A DNA stretch of 43,104 bases, taken from contig NZ_CAKRCF010000027.1 of the NCBI RefSeq assembly GCF_934307085.1, forward strand, positions 1 through 43,104, given 5' to 3'. Source of the stretch: an uncultured Anaerobutyricum sp. (GTDB lineage Bacteria; Bacillota; Clostridia; Lachnospirales; Lachnospiraceae). Numbering within the stretch: position 1 is the stretch's first letter; the number at the start of each line of letters is the position of its first letter. The position numbers and the translations under genes are program-made. Shown piece after piece: positions 16,380 to 25,653 of the stretch. The notes under the pieces were generated by a model, which had not been told where the DNA came from, made no database searches, and worked only from the letters and a program-made list of their open reading frames with translations.

Positions 16380-16408
16380 ATTGTAACATAGGATTTTTTT
16401 GCTGACAA
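16380..16408 (-). promoter_or_regulatory. Sigma-A promoter of the cobalamin riboswitch transcript
   Basis: Minus strand TTGTCA, 17-nt spacer, TACAAT, about 20 nt before the aptamer. It gives the riboswitch operon its own start downstream of pdxT. Confidence 0.8.
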
Positions 16409-16427
16409 GCATATCTTAGTGCAAAAG

Positions 16428-17003
16428 TTAGTTGTCACTTACTTTAATTAGTTGAATAAATTTCTCATGAATCTTATCATTTCCGGTTAATTCTGGATGA
16501 AATGAAAATGCTAACTGATTTTTGTAGGCAACACCCACAATTTTTTCCTCTACTTCAGCAAGTATTTCCACATCATCTCTGACTGATTCAATATATGGAG
16601 CACGAATAAATTCCATTGGATATTCTCCAATTCCTTTAATCTCACCCTCATAATAGAAACTTCCAAGTTGTCTTCCGTAAGCATTTCTCTTTACCGTAAC
16701 TGGCAAAGTGGAAAAACAACGCTTATCATCATTAGAGACATCCTGTGCCAGTAAGATCAAACCAGCACAAGTTGCTAACACAGGAAGTCCCTCTTCTATT
16801 TTTTTCTTTAAAGGTTCAAACATAGAGAGCTCTTTTAAAAGTCTGCTCTGTACGGTACTTTCGCCGCCTGGCAGAACAAGACCATCAAAATCCTGCTCTA
16901 AATCTTCAGCCTTTCTAAGCTCTACTGTCTCAACTCCAAGTCTCTGTAATGCTTTTTCATGTTCTATAAAGGCCCCCTGGACCGCAAGTACCGCAATCTT
17001 CAT
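16428..17003 (-). CDS. pdxT: Pyridoxal 5'-phosphate synthase glutaminase subunit
   Basis: 191-residue class I glutaminase that feeds ammonia to PdxS. It begins MKIAVLAVQGAFIEHEKAL and has LVLPGGEST at the oxyanion site, the nucleophile Cys in LATCAGLILLA (about residue 79) and the His-Glu of the triad in FSFHPELTGN (about residue 170). Length is normal for PdxT. It starts 1 nt after the pdxS stop codon, so the two are translated from one mRNA. No clear terminator follows before the next promoter. Confidence 0.97.
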   Translation of the reverse strand: MKIAVLAVQGAFIEHEKALQRLGVETVELRKAEDLEQDFDGLVLPGGESTVQSRLLKELSMFEPLKKKIEEGLPVLATCAGLILLAQDVSNDDKRCFSTLPVTVKRNAYGRQLGSFYYEGEIKGIGEYPMEFIRAPYIESVRDDVEILAEVEEKIVGVAYKNQLAFSFHPELTGNDKIHEKFIQLIKVSDN

Positions 17004-17004
17004 T

Positions 17005-17889
17005 TTATTTTCCTCTTTCTGCCATTAATAACTGAATCTCGCTCTCGTTGATACCAACCATAGCCTCTCCTAAATCTGCGGAAAGTTCTGCGAGCATCTT
17101 TGCATCTTTGTAGTTTGTAACTGCCTTTACAATAGCATCCGCTCTCTTCTTTGGATTACCAGACTTAAAGATACCAGAACCAACGAATACACCCTCTGCA
17201 CCAAGCTGCATCATTAATGCTGCATCAGCAGGAGTTGCAACACCGCCGGCTGCAAAATTAACAACTGGAAGTCTTCCTGTGTCATGTACTTTTAATACCA
17301 ATTCATAAGGAACTCTTAATTCTTTTGCCACTTCAAAAAGCTCATCCTGTCTCATAGACGTGATACGTGCGATTTCACGATTCATCATACGCATATGACG
17401 TACAGCCTGTACAACATCACCTGTTCCTGGTTCCCCTTTTGTACGAATCATAGAAGCACCTTCATTAATTCTTCTTAACGCCTCACCTAAATCTTTTGCG
17501 CCACATACAAATGGTACTTTGAACTGTTTCTTATCAATATGGTAAACATCGTCTGCTGGAGAAAGAACTTCACTTTCATCGATGTAATCAATCTCAATTG
17601 CTTCAAGAATCTGTGCTTCTGCGAAATGACCGATACGGCATTTTGCCATAACTGGAATGGAAACGGCTTCCTGAATTCCACGAATCATCTTAGGGTCACT
17701 CATTCTAGAAACACCACCTGCTGCACGAATGTCAGCTGGGATTCGCTCTAATGCCATAACGGCACAAGCTCCGGCTTCTTCAGCAATCTTTGCCTGCTCC
17801 GGTGTAGTAACGTCCATGATTACACCACCTTTTAACATCTGGGCAAGTTCCTTATTTAATTCATACTGTTTTTCTGCATTATTATTCAT
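17005..17889 (-). CDS. pdxS: Pyridoxal 5'-phosphate synthase subunit PdxS
   Basis: 294-residue TIM-barrel synthase that makes PLP from ribose 5-phosphate, glyceraldehyde 3-phosphate and ammonia. Conserved stretches include [24 protein letters not shown], the first active-site Lys in [14 protein letters not shown] (about residue 82), the second in the [11 protein letters not shown] region (about residue 150), and [17 protein letters not shown]. Twelve PdxS and twelve PdxT subunits form the complex. ATG 17889 follows AAAGGAG. No MocR-type PdxR regulator is seen next to it. Confidence 0.98.
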   Translation of the reverse strand: MNNNAEKQYELNKELAQMLKGGVIMDVTTPEQAKIAEEAGACAVMALERIPADIRAAGGVSRMSDPKMIRGIQEAVSIPVMAKCRIGHFAEAQILEAIEIDYIDESEVLSPADDVYHIDKKQFKVPFVCGAKDLGEALRRINEGASMIRTKGEPGTGDVVQAVRHMRMMNREIARITSMRQDELFEVAKELRVPYELVLKVHDTGRLPVVNFAAGGVATPADAALMMQLGAEGVFVGSGIFKSGNPKKRADAIVKAVTNYKDAKMLAELSADLGEAMVGINESEIQLLMAERGK

Positions 17890-18019
17890 GATAAACTCCT
17901 TTCAGCTTGAAGGTATAGTAGAGGAAACAGACAGAAATTTTATACTTTATTTCCGGCTGCTAAATACAGCAAATTTTAACAAAACTAAAAATTTCAATCC
18001 CTTCCGGCTGCTACGCACA

Positions 18020-18188
18020 GCTAATTTATGAAAAGGAATCAAAAGCTAATTTTATGACTTTACGCTATGGAGTTTTGACCATAAATTCTTCGAGGGACTT
18101 ATCGAGAAGAATTTTGTTTTATTGGGCAAAACGGAATGTCCAGCGTAACGGAATAAAATTAGCTTTTAATTCCTTTTCATAAATTAGC
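18020..18188. repeat. Nested palindromic element B with conserved core
   Basis: Arms 18020-18055 and 18153-18188 pair at 35 of 36 positions. Weaker pairing continues outward to about 17950 and 18225 (AAATTTTAACA with TGTTAAATTTT). The 97-nt centre holds helices TTACGCT/AGCGTAA (18060-18066, 18142-18148), GTTTTG/CAAAAC (18072-18077, 18127-18132) and AAATTCTT/AAGAATTT. The same centre occurs at 39682-39777 (minus strand) and about 40180-40268. No ORF. The 17890-18235 interval holds nothing else recognisable except upstream sequence for pdxS. Confidence 0.85.
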
Positions 18189-18235
18189 GTCTGTATTGAC
18201 TGTGTTAAATTTTGCATCTGTCGGTATACTACAGT

Positions 18236-18286
18236 AAAAATGACCATATTAAAATATCCAATTTAGATATAGTCAATATGGCCAGT
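18236..18286 (-). terminator. Terminator after phoR
   Basis: Minus strand stem TGGCCATATT / AATATGGTCA (one mismatch) around an inner ATATC/GATAT helix, followed by TTTTTAC. It lies 65 nt past the phoR stop codon. Confidence 0.7.
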
Positions 18287-18350
18287 TTGTTTTGATTTCT
18301 CTATTCAGTTTTTCTTTTCTGAGTTTTCCTAGTAGTTTACTATGGTCAGT

Positions 18351-19664
18351 TTAAAAGGTCACGGTAATCTTTGTTCCCTTGCCAACTTCGCTCTCTAAAT
18401 TTAGCTGTGCATCGTGCAGGGCAACAATATGTTTTACGATGGCAAGCCCAAGACCAGTTCCTCCTGTCTGTTTGGAACGACTTTTATCAACACGGTAGAA
18501 ACGTTCGAAGATTCTCTTTTGATGCTCTTTTGGAATACCGATTCCAGTGTCTGCCACACTGATATATGGGTGACCTTGTGAACTATCTACTCTGACCTTT
18601 ACGGTTCCATTCTTCTTATTGTAACGAATGGCGTTAGCGCAAAGATTATTGATAAGTTCGTTTATCATGTCGCGGTTTGCTGTAATTTCCTGATGTCCGC
18701 CCTCATAAGTGATGATTACATCATTTTTTTCGGCATATATCTGCATATTTTCCACACAAAGCTGGACCTCTTCGAAAAGGTCAAACTTCTCGACTGCAAG
18801 CTGAGTATTTGAACTGTCCAATTCAGAAAGACGGATAATGTCATTAATAAGAGAAAGCAATCGTCGGGCATTCTTCTCAATTTTCTGTGCAAAGTTTCCG
18901 ATTTCTTCTGACGGCACCATGCCATTTTCCATAAGCTCAGCATAGCCGGATATGGCTGTGAGCGGTGTCTTTAATTCGTGAGAAACATTTGCGGTGAAGT
19001 CTTGTCTCATTCTCGCACTTTTTAAAATATCAGCATGCTGTGCCCGTATAGTTGCCACAAACGGAGCCAGTTCTTTATACGCCGGTGTAATAGAAAAATC
19101 ATTGATATCCACTGCCATCTGCTCAATTGGCTTTACAAGATTCTTAGTCATAAAATGAGCCAGTATAATACAAAGAATCATCATTACAAGAATCGTTGCT
19201 GCTACAATTGGCATAATCTTTCCACCAACACTCCATATATTGCTCGCCTCTCTCGCCACTCTAAGAACGGAGCCATCATTTAGCTTTACTGCATAATAAA
19301 ATGTATTCGTTCCCATTGTTGCAGATTGACGAACAGCACTTCCATCTCCTCTTTTAAATGCATTCTTTACTTCTGGACGACTCATATGGTTATCCATAGT
19401 TCCGACATCGGCATCGTTATCATAAAGAACCGTTCCATCTGATGAAATCCACGTCACACGCAGTTCCCGGTAATCCATATGTATTGCCTTTTCGTTCCCC
19501 GAATGAAAAATGCTTGTATTTTTTAATACAATAGCATTGGCTCTAAGATCATCCTGTACCTGTGTTTGAAATAAATCATAAAATACAAATAGCATGACCA
19601 GCATCGTAGAAATAATCGCAATAATCGAGATACTGATTAATTGCACATTAATCTTTCTTCTCAT
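18351..19664 (-). CDS. phoR: Phosphate-regulon sensor histidine kinase
   Basis: 437-residue membrane kinase. TM1 is at about residues 8-29 and an extracytoplasmic sensor domain of about 120 residues follows. TM2 is at about 150-170 and a HAMP-like linker precedes HisKA with the phospho-acceptor H229 in NVSHELKTPLTAISGY. The ATPase domain has the N box (ELINNLCANAIRYNKK), DTGIGIP and GTGLGLAIVKHI. It follows phoB by 11 bp, and its operon starts with an Na/Pi cotransporter and a Pho-box array. Pairing with phosphate control is from this context; kinase identity is certain. Confidence 0.93.
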   Translation of the reverse strand: MRRKINVQLISISIIAIISTMLVMLFVFYDLFQTQVQDDLRANAIVLKNTSIFHSGNEKAIHMDYRELRVTWISSDGTVLYDNDADVGTMDNHMSRPEVKNAFKRGDGSAVRQSATMGTNTFYYAVKLNDGSVLRVAREASNIWSVGGKIMPIVAATILVMMILCIILAHFMTKNLVKPIEQMAVDINDFSITPAYKELAPFVATIRAQHADILKSARMRQDFTANVSHELKTPLTAISGYAELMENGMVPSEEIGNFAQKIEKNARRLLSLINDIIRLSELDSSNTQLAVEKFDLFEEVQLCVENMQIYAEKNDVIITYEGGHQEITANRDMINELINNLCANAIRYNKKNGTVKVRVDSSQGHPYISVADTGIGIPKEHQKRIFERFYRVDKSRSKQTGGTGLGLAIVKHIVALHDAQLNLESEVGKGTKITVTF

Positions 19665-19675
19665 AAAAAAGTCCC

Positions 19676-20347
19676 CTATTCCATAACATACCCAACATTT
19701 CGCACCGTCTTAATATGACTGCTACTGTCTCCCAACTTCTTACGGAGTGTCTTGATATGCATATCAACGGTTCGAGATTCACCTTCAAATTCGGTATCCC
19801 ACACACGCTCCATAATTTTTTCTCTAGTCAGAACAATTCCAGCATTGTGCATGAGAAGTTTTAGCAGTTCGTACTCTTTGTACGTCAGCTCAATTCCCTT
19901 ATTATCAACATAAACAACATGACGTTCGTTATCTAAGAAAATGTCTCCGATTGTCATATATTTATCGTCTGTCTGCTCTACAGTACGGCGCAACACTGCC
20001 TTTACTCTTGTAATAAATTCAATAATAGAAAATGGTTTTTTAATATAATCGTCTGCTCCAATATCGAGCCCTTTTACCATGTCAATCTCAGAAGTTTTTG
20101 CAGTTACCATGATAACAGGAAGCTTCTTGGTGGCAGGATTCTGCTGAAGCTTTTTTACGATTTCGTAGCCGTCCTCATCTGGAAGCATGATGTCAAGAAT
20201 CGCAAGATCTGGTAATTTTTCTTCTAACTTTTTATAGAAATGTGCCGCATCATCAAACTGTTCTACATTATGACCGCTATTTTTTAATGCGATTGCCTCA
20301 ATCTCCTGAATACTTGTGTCATCCTCTACTATATAAATATTTGCCAT
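19676..20347 (-). CDS. phoB: Phosphate-regulon response regulator (OmpR/PhoB family)
   Basis: 223 residues. The receiver domain has the acidic pocket VEDD, phospho-acceptor D52 (LAILDIMLPDEDG), VMVTAK and GADDYIKKPF. The winged-helix output domain ends TREKIMERVWDTEFEGESRTVDMHIKTLRKKLG and KTVRNVGYVME. It would bind 11-bp direct repeats as tandem dimers. It starts 2 bp after the cotransporter stop codon and lies just upstream of phoR. Called PhoP in Bacillus nomenclature. Confidence 0.93.
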   Translation of the reverse strand: MANIYIVEDDTSIQEIEAIALKNSGHNVEQFDDAAHFYKKLEEKLPDLAILDIMLPDEDGYEIVKKLQQNPATKKLPVIMVTAKTSEIDMVKGLDIGADDYIKKPFSIIEFITRVKAVLRRTVEQTDDKYMTIGDIFLDNERHVVYVDNKGIELTYKEYELLKLLMHNAGIVLTREKIMERVWDTEFEGESRTVDMHIKTLRKKLGDSSSHIKTVRNVGYVME

Positions 20348-20349
20348 AA

Positions 20350-22149
20350 TTATTTTCCTCCATGTTTACTCTCCGGCAAAGCATATTTCTCGCTAAGCTC
20401 CATATATTCATGTCGAAATTCTTCACTGTTTTCTTCTTTTAGTATATCAAGATATTCATGGGTGTCAAACCCTCCCTCGTCTACCTGTAACAGGCATACG
20501 GCAATGTTTGAGCAGTGATCTGCAGCACGTTCGAAGTTCGTAGAAATGTCTGAGAGAACAAATCCAAGCTCAATCGTACATGCACCCGTTCTAAGACGGT
20601 TGATATGTCTCTGTTTTTCCTCTTTATTCAGAGAGTCTACGACCTGCTCTAATGGTTCTACTTCTTTTGCCAGTTCAATGTTTCCCGTTTCAAAGGCAAG
20701 AACTGCCCTGTCGATAATTTCACGAATCGCATTAGAAAATACAAGCAATTCCTTCTTTGCTTTATCTGAGAATTGCAGATTCTTTTTATTCATTTCCACA
20801 GCAGCATCACGAATGTTTACCGCATGATCTGAAATTCGTTCAAAATCTCCAATACAATGCAATAGAACCGATAAAGTTCGGCTATCCTTTACAGAAAGAT
20901 CTCTTCCACTCAGTTTAACAAGATAAGTACCAAGTGCATCTTCATACTGATCAATCTGATTCTCTAACTTTTCTACTCTGGCAGATGTCTTTTCATCGTA
21001 TTCTTTTAATAGATCAATCGCAAGATTCATTGCCTTTTTAGACTTTCTTGCCATATTAATAGCTACGCCACGGCATTCCTCCATTGCAAAACCTGGCTTG
21101 TCTAAGAAACGCTCGTCTAATCTTGCAAGATCTGGATTGATTTTCTCTTCTTCCATTTCTTCTACTTCAGATTCCTTATCTGGAATTGCAAGAATCGCCA
21201 TTTTCTCAAGAAGATTTGCAAATGGGAATAACAGGATCGTTGCACCAATATTAAATAAACTGTGGATAATAGCAATTCCTGCCGGACTTGCCGCTGTATT
21301 TAAAAATTGAAAATGAATAAATCCATTTAATGTATAGAATACAGCCATAAAAATAATCGTACCAGTAATATTAAAGAAAAGATGCACTGCTGCCGCTCTT
21401 TTTGCATTCTTGCTTGTACCAACACTTGAAATAATGGCAGTTACACAAGTACCGATATTCTGTCCCATGATAATTGGAAGTGCTGTACTGAAATTTACCG
21501 CTCCGGTTGCACAAAGTGCCTGTAAAATACCGACAGACGCAGAAGAACTCTGAATAACCGCAGTCAAAATTGTACCTGCTAATAATCCAAGAAATGGATT
21601 AGAAAACATTGTTAGAATTCCTGTAAACTTTTCGTTATCTGCAAGAGGTGCTACAGCACCACTCATTGCTTCCATTCCATACATCAAAATAGCAAATCCA
21701 ATAAAAATACTACCAATATCTTTCTTTTTCTCATCTTTGGCAAACATGATAAATGCTACACCTATCACGGCTAAGATTGGAGAAAACGAAGATGGTTTTA
21801 ACATTTTTAACACAAAACTGCTTCCCTGAATTCCGGTAAGACTTAAAAGCCAGGATGTGATTGTTGTACCAATATTGGCACCCATAATAATACCAACAGC
21901 CTGATTCAGCTTCATAATTCCTGAGTTTACAAAACCAACGACCATTACTGTTGTTGCAGATGAAGACTGGATAACTGCCGTAACACCTGCTCCTAATAAT
22001 ACCGCCATAATTCTTTTTGAGGTCAGCTTCTCAAGAAGACGCTCCATACGACCGCCGGACAGCTTTGAAAGACCTGCACCCATCGCATCCATACCATAAA
22101 GGAATAATGCCAATCCTCCTATCATTGATAAAATACCAAAAATATCCAT
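20350..22149 (-). CDS. Na+/phosphate cotransporter with C-terminal PhoU-like domain
   Basis: 599-residue NptA/YjbB-type protein. The membrane half (residues 1 to about 310) contains two inverted Na/Pi repeats with the QSSSATT (GAGVTAVIQSSSATT) and QSSSAS (AVIQSSSASVG) motifs. The cytosolic half (about 340-560) has two PhoU-like helical repeats (IGDFERISDHAVNIRD, ISTNFERAADHCSNIAV). It takes up or exports phosphate with sodium. Start ATG 22149 follows GGAGGAGAG. It is first in the operon with phoB and phoR and has a Pho-box array about 100 bp upstream, so it is likely induced by phosphate starvation. Confidence 0.92.
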   Translation of the reverse strand: MDIFGILSMIGGLALFLYGMDAMGAGLSKLSGGRMERLLEKLTSKRIMAVLLGAGVTAVIQSSSATTVMVVGFVNSGIMKLNQAVGIIMGANIGTTITSWLLSLTGIQGSSFVLKMLKPSSFSPILAVIGVAFIMFAKDEKKKDIGSIFIGFAILMYGMEAMSGAVAPLADNEKFTGILTMFSNPFLGLLAGTILTAVIQSSSASVGILQALCATGAVNFSTALPIIMGQNIGTCVTAIISSVGTSKNAKRAAAVHLFFNITGTIIFMAVFYTLNGFIHFQFLNTAASPAGIAIIHSLFNIGATILLFPFANLLEKMAILAIPDKESEVEEMEEEKINPDLARLDERFLDKPGFAMEECRGVAINMARKSKKAMNLAIDLLKEYDEKTSARVEKLENQIDQYEDALGTYLVKLSGRDLSVKDSRTLSVLLHCIGDFERISDHAVNIRDAAVEMNKKNLQFSDKAKKELLVFSNAIREIIDRAVLAFETGNIELAKEVEPLEQVVDSLNKEEKQRHINRLRTGACTIELGFVLSDISTNFERAADHCSNIAVCLLQVDEGGFDTHEYLDILKEENSEEFRHEYMELSEKYALPESKHGGK

Positions 22150-22245
22150 ACTCTCTCCTCCATTTTACATACTCAACTACTATTTTTTACACATTTATTA
22201 TGTAGTTTTTACGTTAACATATGTATGTAAAATCCAAAGAGAGCA

Positions 22246-22267
22246 CTATGTAAAGTTTATGTAAAAT
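22246..22267 (-). promoter_or_regulatory. Pho box upstream of the cotransporter-phoBR operon
   Basis: Minus strand TTTTACATAAA followed directly by CTTTACATAGT: two 11-bp direct repeats with TTTACAT in register, the spacing bound by PhoB/PhoP dimers. It lies about 100 bp before the start codon. Inference from motif and position. Confidence 0.6.
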
Positions 22268-22315
22268 TATTTCTCTTTTCGACATATAAAAACAAATGTT
22301 CCTAAATATATAAAT

Positions 22316-22370
22316 AAAAAAACAACGATGCCAGTCTAGTATGTAATATACTTCCGTATCGTTGCTTTTT
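22316..22370 (-). terminator. Terminator after phoU
   Basis: Stem CAACGAT/ATCGTTG (22323-22329, 22358-22364) around an inner AGTAT/ATACT helix. T-runs flank it on both strands. It closes the pstSCAB-phoU operon. Confidence 0.8.
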
Positions 22371-22392
22371 TATATTTACACTGTTCTTTTCA

Positions 22393-23037
22393 TTATCCTG
22401 CAATCTGTCCGGTAATGGAAAAGATAACCCACTCTGCGATATTTGTCGCATGATCTCCGATTCGCTCGAAGTATTTTGTAACCATCAAAAGATCTACTGC
22501 CTGTTCCCCTTCGTCAGCATGATTTCTGATCAGCTCAATCAATTCCTGCTTTACTTCCTCGAAAAGATCATCAATCACGTCATCGTGTGCAATCACTTTC
22601 TGTGCTTTATCCAAATCTTTTTCTACATAAGCCTCTAAGCTCTGGATAAGCATGACCATTGTCTCTCTTGCCATTTCTTCAATATGATCTAACTTTTTGA
22701 CATATTTTTTCTCTGAGAGAACAATTGCCAGTTCTGAAATATCTGTCGCATGGTCACCGATTCGCTCCATATCTGTTACCATCTTAAGAGCTGCTGAAAT
22801 ATTTCGAAGGTCTCTTGCTACTGGCTGTTGCTGCAACAGAAGTCTTAAACATAAGTCCTCGATTTTACGCTCTGTACGGTCAATCTCTGCATCACCTGAC
22901 ATTACTTTTTTTGCAAGCTCCACATCCTGTTTCATTAATGCTTTTACGGCATCTCCGATGGATTCCTCAATCATCGTTCCCATATTGATCATTTCTTTGT
23001 TAAGCTGTTCAAGCTGTTCATCAAAACGAATACGCAT
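22393..23037 (-). CDS. phoU: Phosphate signalling complex protein PhoU
   Basis: 214-residue all-helical protein with two PhoU repeats, each carrying the metal-binding motif: VTDMERIGDHATDISE and VTKYFERIGDHATNIAEW. PhoU links the Pst transporter to PhoR and represses the Pho response when phosphate is plentiful. Start ATG 23037 (MRIRFDEQLEQL) lies 1 nt past the pstB stop codon, with GGGAGG inside the pstB end. A longer frame reaching into pstB is rejected. Confidence 0.96.
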   Translation of the reverse strand: MRIRFDEQLEQLNKEMINMGTMIEESIGDAVKALMKQDVELAKKVMSGDAEIDRTERKIEDLCLRLLLQQQPVARDLRNISAALKMVTDMERIGDHATDISELAIVLSEKKYVKKLDHIEEMARETMVMLIQSLEAYVEKDLDKAQKVIAHDDVIDDLFEEVKQELIELIRNHADEGEQAVDLLMVTKYFERIGDHATNIAEWVIFSITGQIAG

Positions 23038-23038
23038 A

Positions 23039-23791
23039 TCAACCAAACCTCCCTGTAATATAATCCTCTGTACGTTTGTCCTTTGGCATAGAGAATAATT
23101 CGTCTGTTTTTCCTGCTTCAATAATTTCCCCTAACAGGAAGAAAACAGTTTTATCAGAAATTCGTGTTGCCTGCTGCATATTATGAGTTACCATTACGAT
23201 TGTGTAATCTTTCTTTAATTCCTGTGCCAGCTCTTCGATTTTAATGGTGGATATCGGATCAAGTGCGGATGTTGGTTCATCCATTAATAATACTTCTGGT
23301 TTTACAGCTAATGCTCTTGCGATACAAAGTCTTTGCTGCTGTCCACCAGATAAACCTAACGCACTCTTTTTCAGTCGACCTTTTAACTCATCCCAGATAG
23401 CGGCTCCTCTTAATGCCTCTTCTACAATCTGGTCAAGTTTTGCCTTGTTATGAATTCCGTGTGTCCTTGGACCGTAAGCTACGTTATCGTAAATACTCAT
23501 TGGAAATGGATTCGGTTTCTGGAATACCATACCAACTCTTTTCCTTAAAAGATTGACATCTAAATCTCTATAAATGTCTGTTCCGTCTAACGTTACCTGC
23601 CCGGTAATCTTACATCCCTCTACTAAATCATTCATACGGTTTAAAGATTTTAATAAAGTAGATTTACCGCAACCGGATGGTCCGATGAATGCGGTAATCT
23701 CTTTTTCCTGTATATTTAAAGAGATATCTTTTAATGCGTGAAACTGACCGTAATACAGATTCAGGTCATCAATCATCATTTTATTTGCCAA
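23039..23791 (-). CDS. pstB: Phosphate ABC transporter ATP-binding protein
   Basis: 250 residues. Walker [11 protein letters not shown]-loop [19 protein letters not shown], which is characteristic of PstB, signature LSGGQQQR, Walker [14 protein letters not shown] and H-loop VTHNMQQA. Hydrolyses ATP for high-affinity phosphate uptake through PstCA. The start is TTG 23791 with AGGA 8 nt upstream; ATG 23779 is an alternative. Fourth gene of pstSCAB-phoU. Confidence 0.97.
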   Translation of the reverse strand: MANKMMIDDLNLYYGQFHALKDISLNIQEKEITAFIGPSGCGKSTLLKSLNRMNDLVEGCKITGQVTLDGTDIYRDLDVNLLRKRVGMVFQKPNPFPMSIYDNVAYGPRTHGIHNKAKLDQIVEEALRGAAIWDELKGRLKKSALGLSGGQQQRLCIARALAVKPEVLLMDEPTSALDPISTIKIEELAQELKKDYTIVMVTHNMQQATRISDKTVFFLLGEIIEAGKTDELFSMPKDKRTEDYITGRFG

Positions 23792-23852
23792 GATATTGTC
23801 CTGCCTTTCTGAAAAATATCATAAATGTCGTTTTGTGTGTTGCCCTTTTTTA

Positions 23853-24776
23853 TTATGCTTTAGAAATTTTCTTTGCAATAAAGGAAGATAATGCATTGAT
23901 TCCAATAACAAGTATCAGTAAAATTACTGCAGTTGCGTAAGCCTGATTTACATGGAGACCTTCATTTGCAAGTAAATACATATGCACTGCCAATGTTCTT
24001 CCTGATGAAAATGCACTGCTTGGAATCTTGGCTACGCTACCTGCTGTGTAAATTAATGCTGCGGTTTCTCCTACAATTCGTCCGGTTGCAAGGATAACTC
24101 CAGAAAGAATTCCTGGTACGGCTGCCGGAAGAACGATTTTAAAGATAGTTCTAAGCTTTCCTGCACCAAGTCCAAAGCTTCCTTCACGGTAAGAATCTGG
24201 TACAGACAATAATGCTTCTTCTGTTGTTCTTAAAATAACTGGAAGAATCATAATTGCTAAAGTAAATGCACCTGCAAGGATGGAGAATTTCCATTTTAAC
24301 GCGGTTACAAAGAATAACATACCGAATAATCCATATACGATAGATGGAATACCTGTTAAAGTTTCTGCTGTTACTCGGATAACCTTTACTAATTTATTCC
24401 CCTTCTTTGCATACTCTACTAAATAGATTGCTGAGCCGATTCCAAATGGAACAGCCAGTAACAGGGAAATGCCTGCCATAATTACAGTATTAATTGCTGC
24501 CGGAACTACCGAACAGTTTTCTGAAGTATATGTCCAGGAAAATAAATCTGCATTAATATACGGGATACCATTTACTAAAATATACAAAATTAAAAATACA
24601 AGTGCTGCAATTGTTGCGACTGCGGATAAAACAACGAGCAACATAACAAGAAAAGAACCTGGTGTCCTTTTATAGGACTTTAATCTGTCACTTAATGTCA
24701 GATGGTTCATAGGAGCTTCGTTCATCATAGCGGTCGGTTTTGCTGCCTGCTGAATATTTTCCATTTTATTACTCAT
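23853..24776 (-). CDS. pstA: Phosphate ABC transporter permease PstA
   Basis: 307-residue permease with an approximately 40-residue soluble N-terminus and six membrane helices. The coupling-helix region reads EALLSVPDSYREGSFGLGAGKLRTIFKIVLP, the EAA-type motif that contacts PstB, followed by GRIVGETAAL. It forms the channel with PstC. ATG 24776 overlaps its own AGGAG site closely and ATG 24764 is a possible alternative. It lies 7 bp after pstC. Confidence 0.95.
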   Translation of the reverse strand: MSNKMENIQQAAKPTAMMNEAPMNHLTLSDRLKSYKRTPGSFLVMLLVVLSAVATIAALVFLILYILVNGIPYINADLFSWTYTSENCSVVPAAINTVIMAGISLLLAVPFGIGSAIYLVEYAKKGNKLVKVIRVTAETLTGIPSIVYGLFGMLFFVTALKWKFSILAGAFTLAIMILPVILRTTEEALLSVPDSYREGSFGLGAGKLRTIFKIVLPAAVPGILSGVILATGRIVGETAALIYTAGSVAKIPSSAFSSGRTLAVHMYLLANEGLHVNQAYATAVILLILVIGINALSSFIAKKISKA

Positions 24777-24783
24777 CTCCTGT

Positions 24784-25638
24784 CTATTCTTTTTCTGAAC
24801 GCATTTTTATAATAGAAAATGCAAGGTTGATAATAAGGATAAACACGAATAACACAACACCGGTTGCAATTAACGCTTCTCTGTGAAGACCTTCTGCATA
24901 TCCCATCTCCATTACGATATTCGCCGTCAGTGTACGAACACCCTTTAAAATACCGTTTGGTACCCTCGCCTGGTTACCAGCTACCATGATAACTGCCATT
25001 GTCTCACCAATCGCACGGCCTACACCAAGAATGATTCCTGCAAAGATACCTGACTTTGCTGCTGGTAAAACAGCTCTGAAAATACTTCTCTCATGTGTTG
25101 CACCAAGTGCCAGAGAACCTTCATAATAACTTCCTGGCACGGCACGAATCGCACTTTCAGATACACCAATAATTGTCGGAAGAATCATAATTCCTAAAAG
25201 AATGGACGCTGCTAAAATACTACTTCCTGTTCCACCAAAGTTATAACGGATTGTTGGCACGATCATCACCATACCAAAGAAACCATATACTACAGATGGA
25301 ATACCTGCTAAAAGTTCTACTGCCGGTTTTATAACTTTATATATCTTTTCTGGACAATACCATGCCAGAAAAACAGCGGTAAGTAATCCGATTGGAACAC
25401 CGATAATAATCGCTCCTACTGTAACATAGATACTTCCAAGAATCATTGGGAAGATACCATAAATATCATTTCCCGGTTTCCATGTCGTACCAAGAAGAAA
25501 ATCGGCAAAGCCGATTTTCTTCATTGCCGGTATTCCGTTTGCGAAAAGGAATACACATATTAATGCTACAGCAAGAATGGAGACACAAGCAGCGAGGAGG
25601 AAAACGATTTCCATGATTTTTTCTTTAGATTTTGCCAT
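24784..25638 (-). CDS. pstC: Phosphate ABC transporter permease PstC
   Basis: 284-residue permease with six helices. It has ESAIRAVPGSYYEGSLALGATHERSIFRAVLP as the EAA-type coupling region and GRAIGETMAVIMVAGN, both typical of PstC. It pairs with PstA in the membrane. SD AAAGGAG lies 10 nt before ATG 25638. 15 bp after pstS. Confidence 0.95.
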   Translation of the reverse strand: MAKSKEKIMEIVFLLAACVSILAVALICVFLFANGIPAMKKIGFADFLLGTTWKPGNDIYGIFPMILGSIYVTVGAIIIGVPIGLLTAVFLAWYCPEKIYKVIKPAVELLAGIPSVVYGFFGMVMIVPTIRYNFGGTGSSILAASILLGIMILPTIIGVSESAIRAVPGSYYEGSLALGATHERSIFRAVLPAAKSGIFAGIILGVGRAIGETMAVIMVAGNQARVPNGILKGVRTLTANIVMEMGYAEGLHREALIATGVVLFVFILIINLAFSIIKMRSEKE

Positions 25639-25653
25639 GTCTGCCCCACTCCT

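Noticed and set aside
22697..23098. 133-codon ORF on the plus strand
   Set aside because: Shadow of phoU and the end of pstB, Ser/Ile-rich as expected from reverse-reading helical genes.
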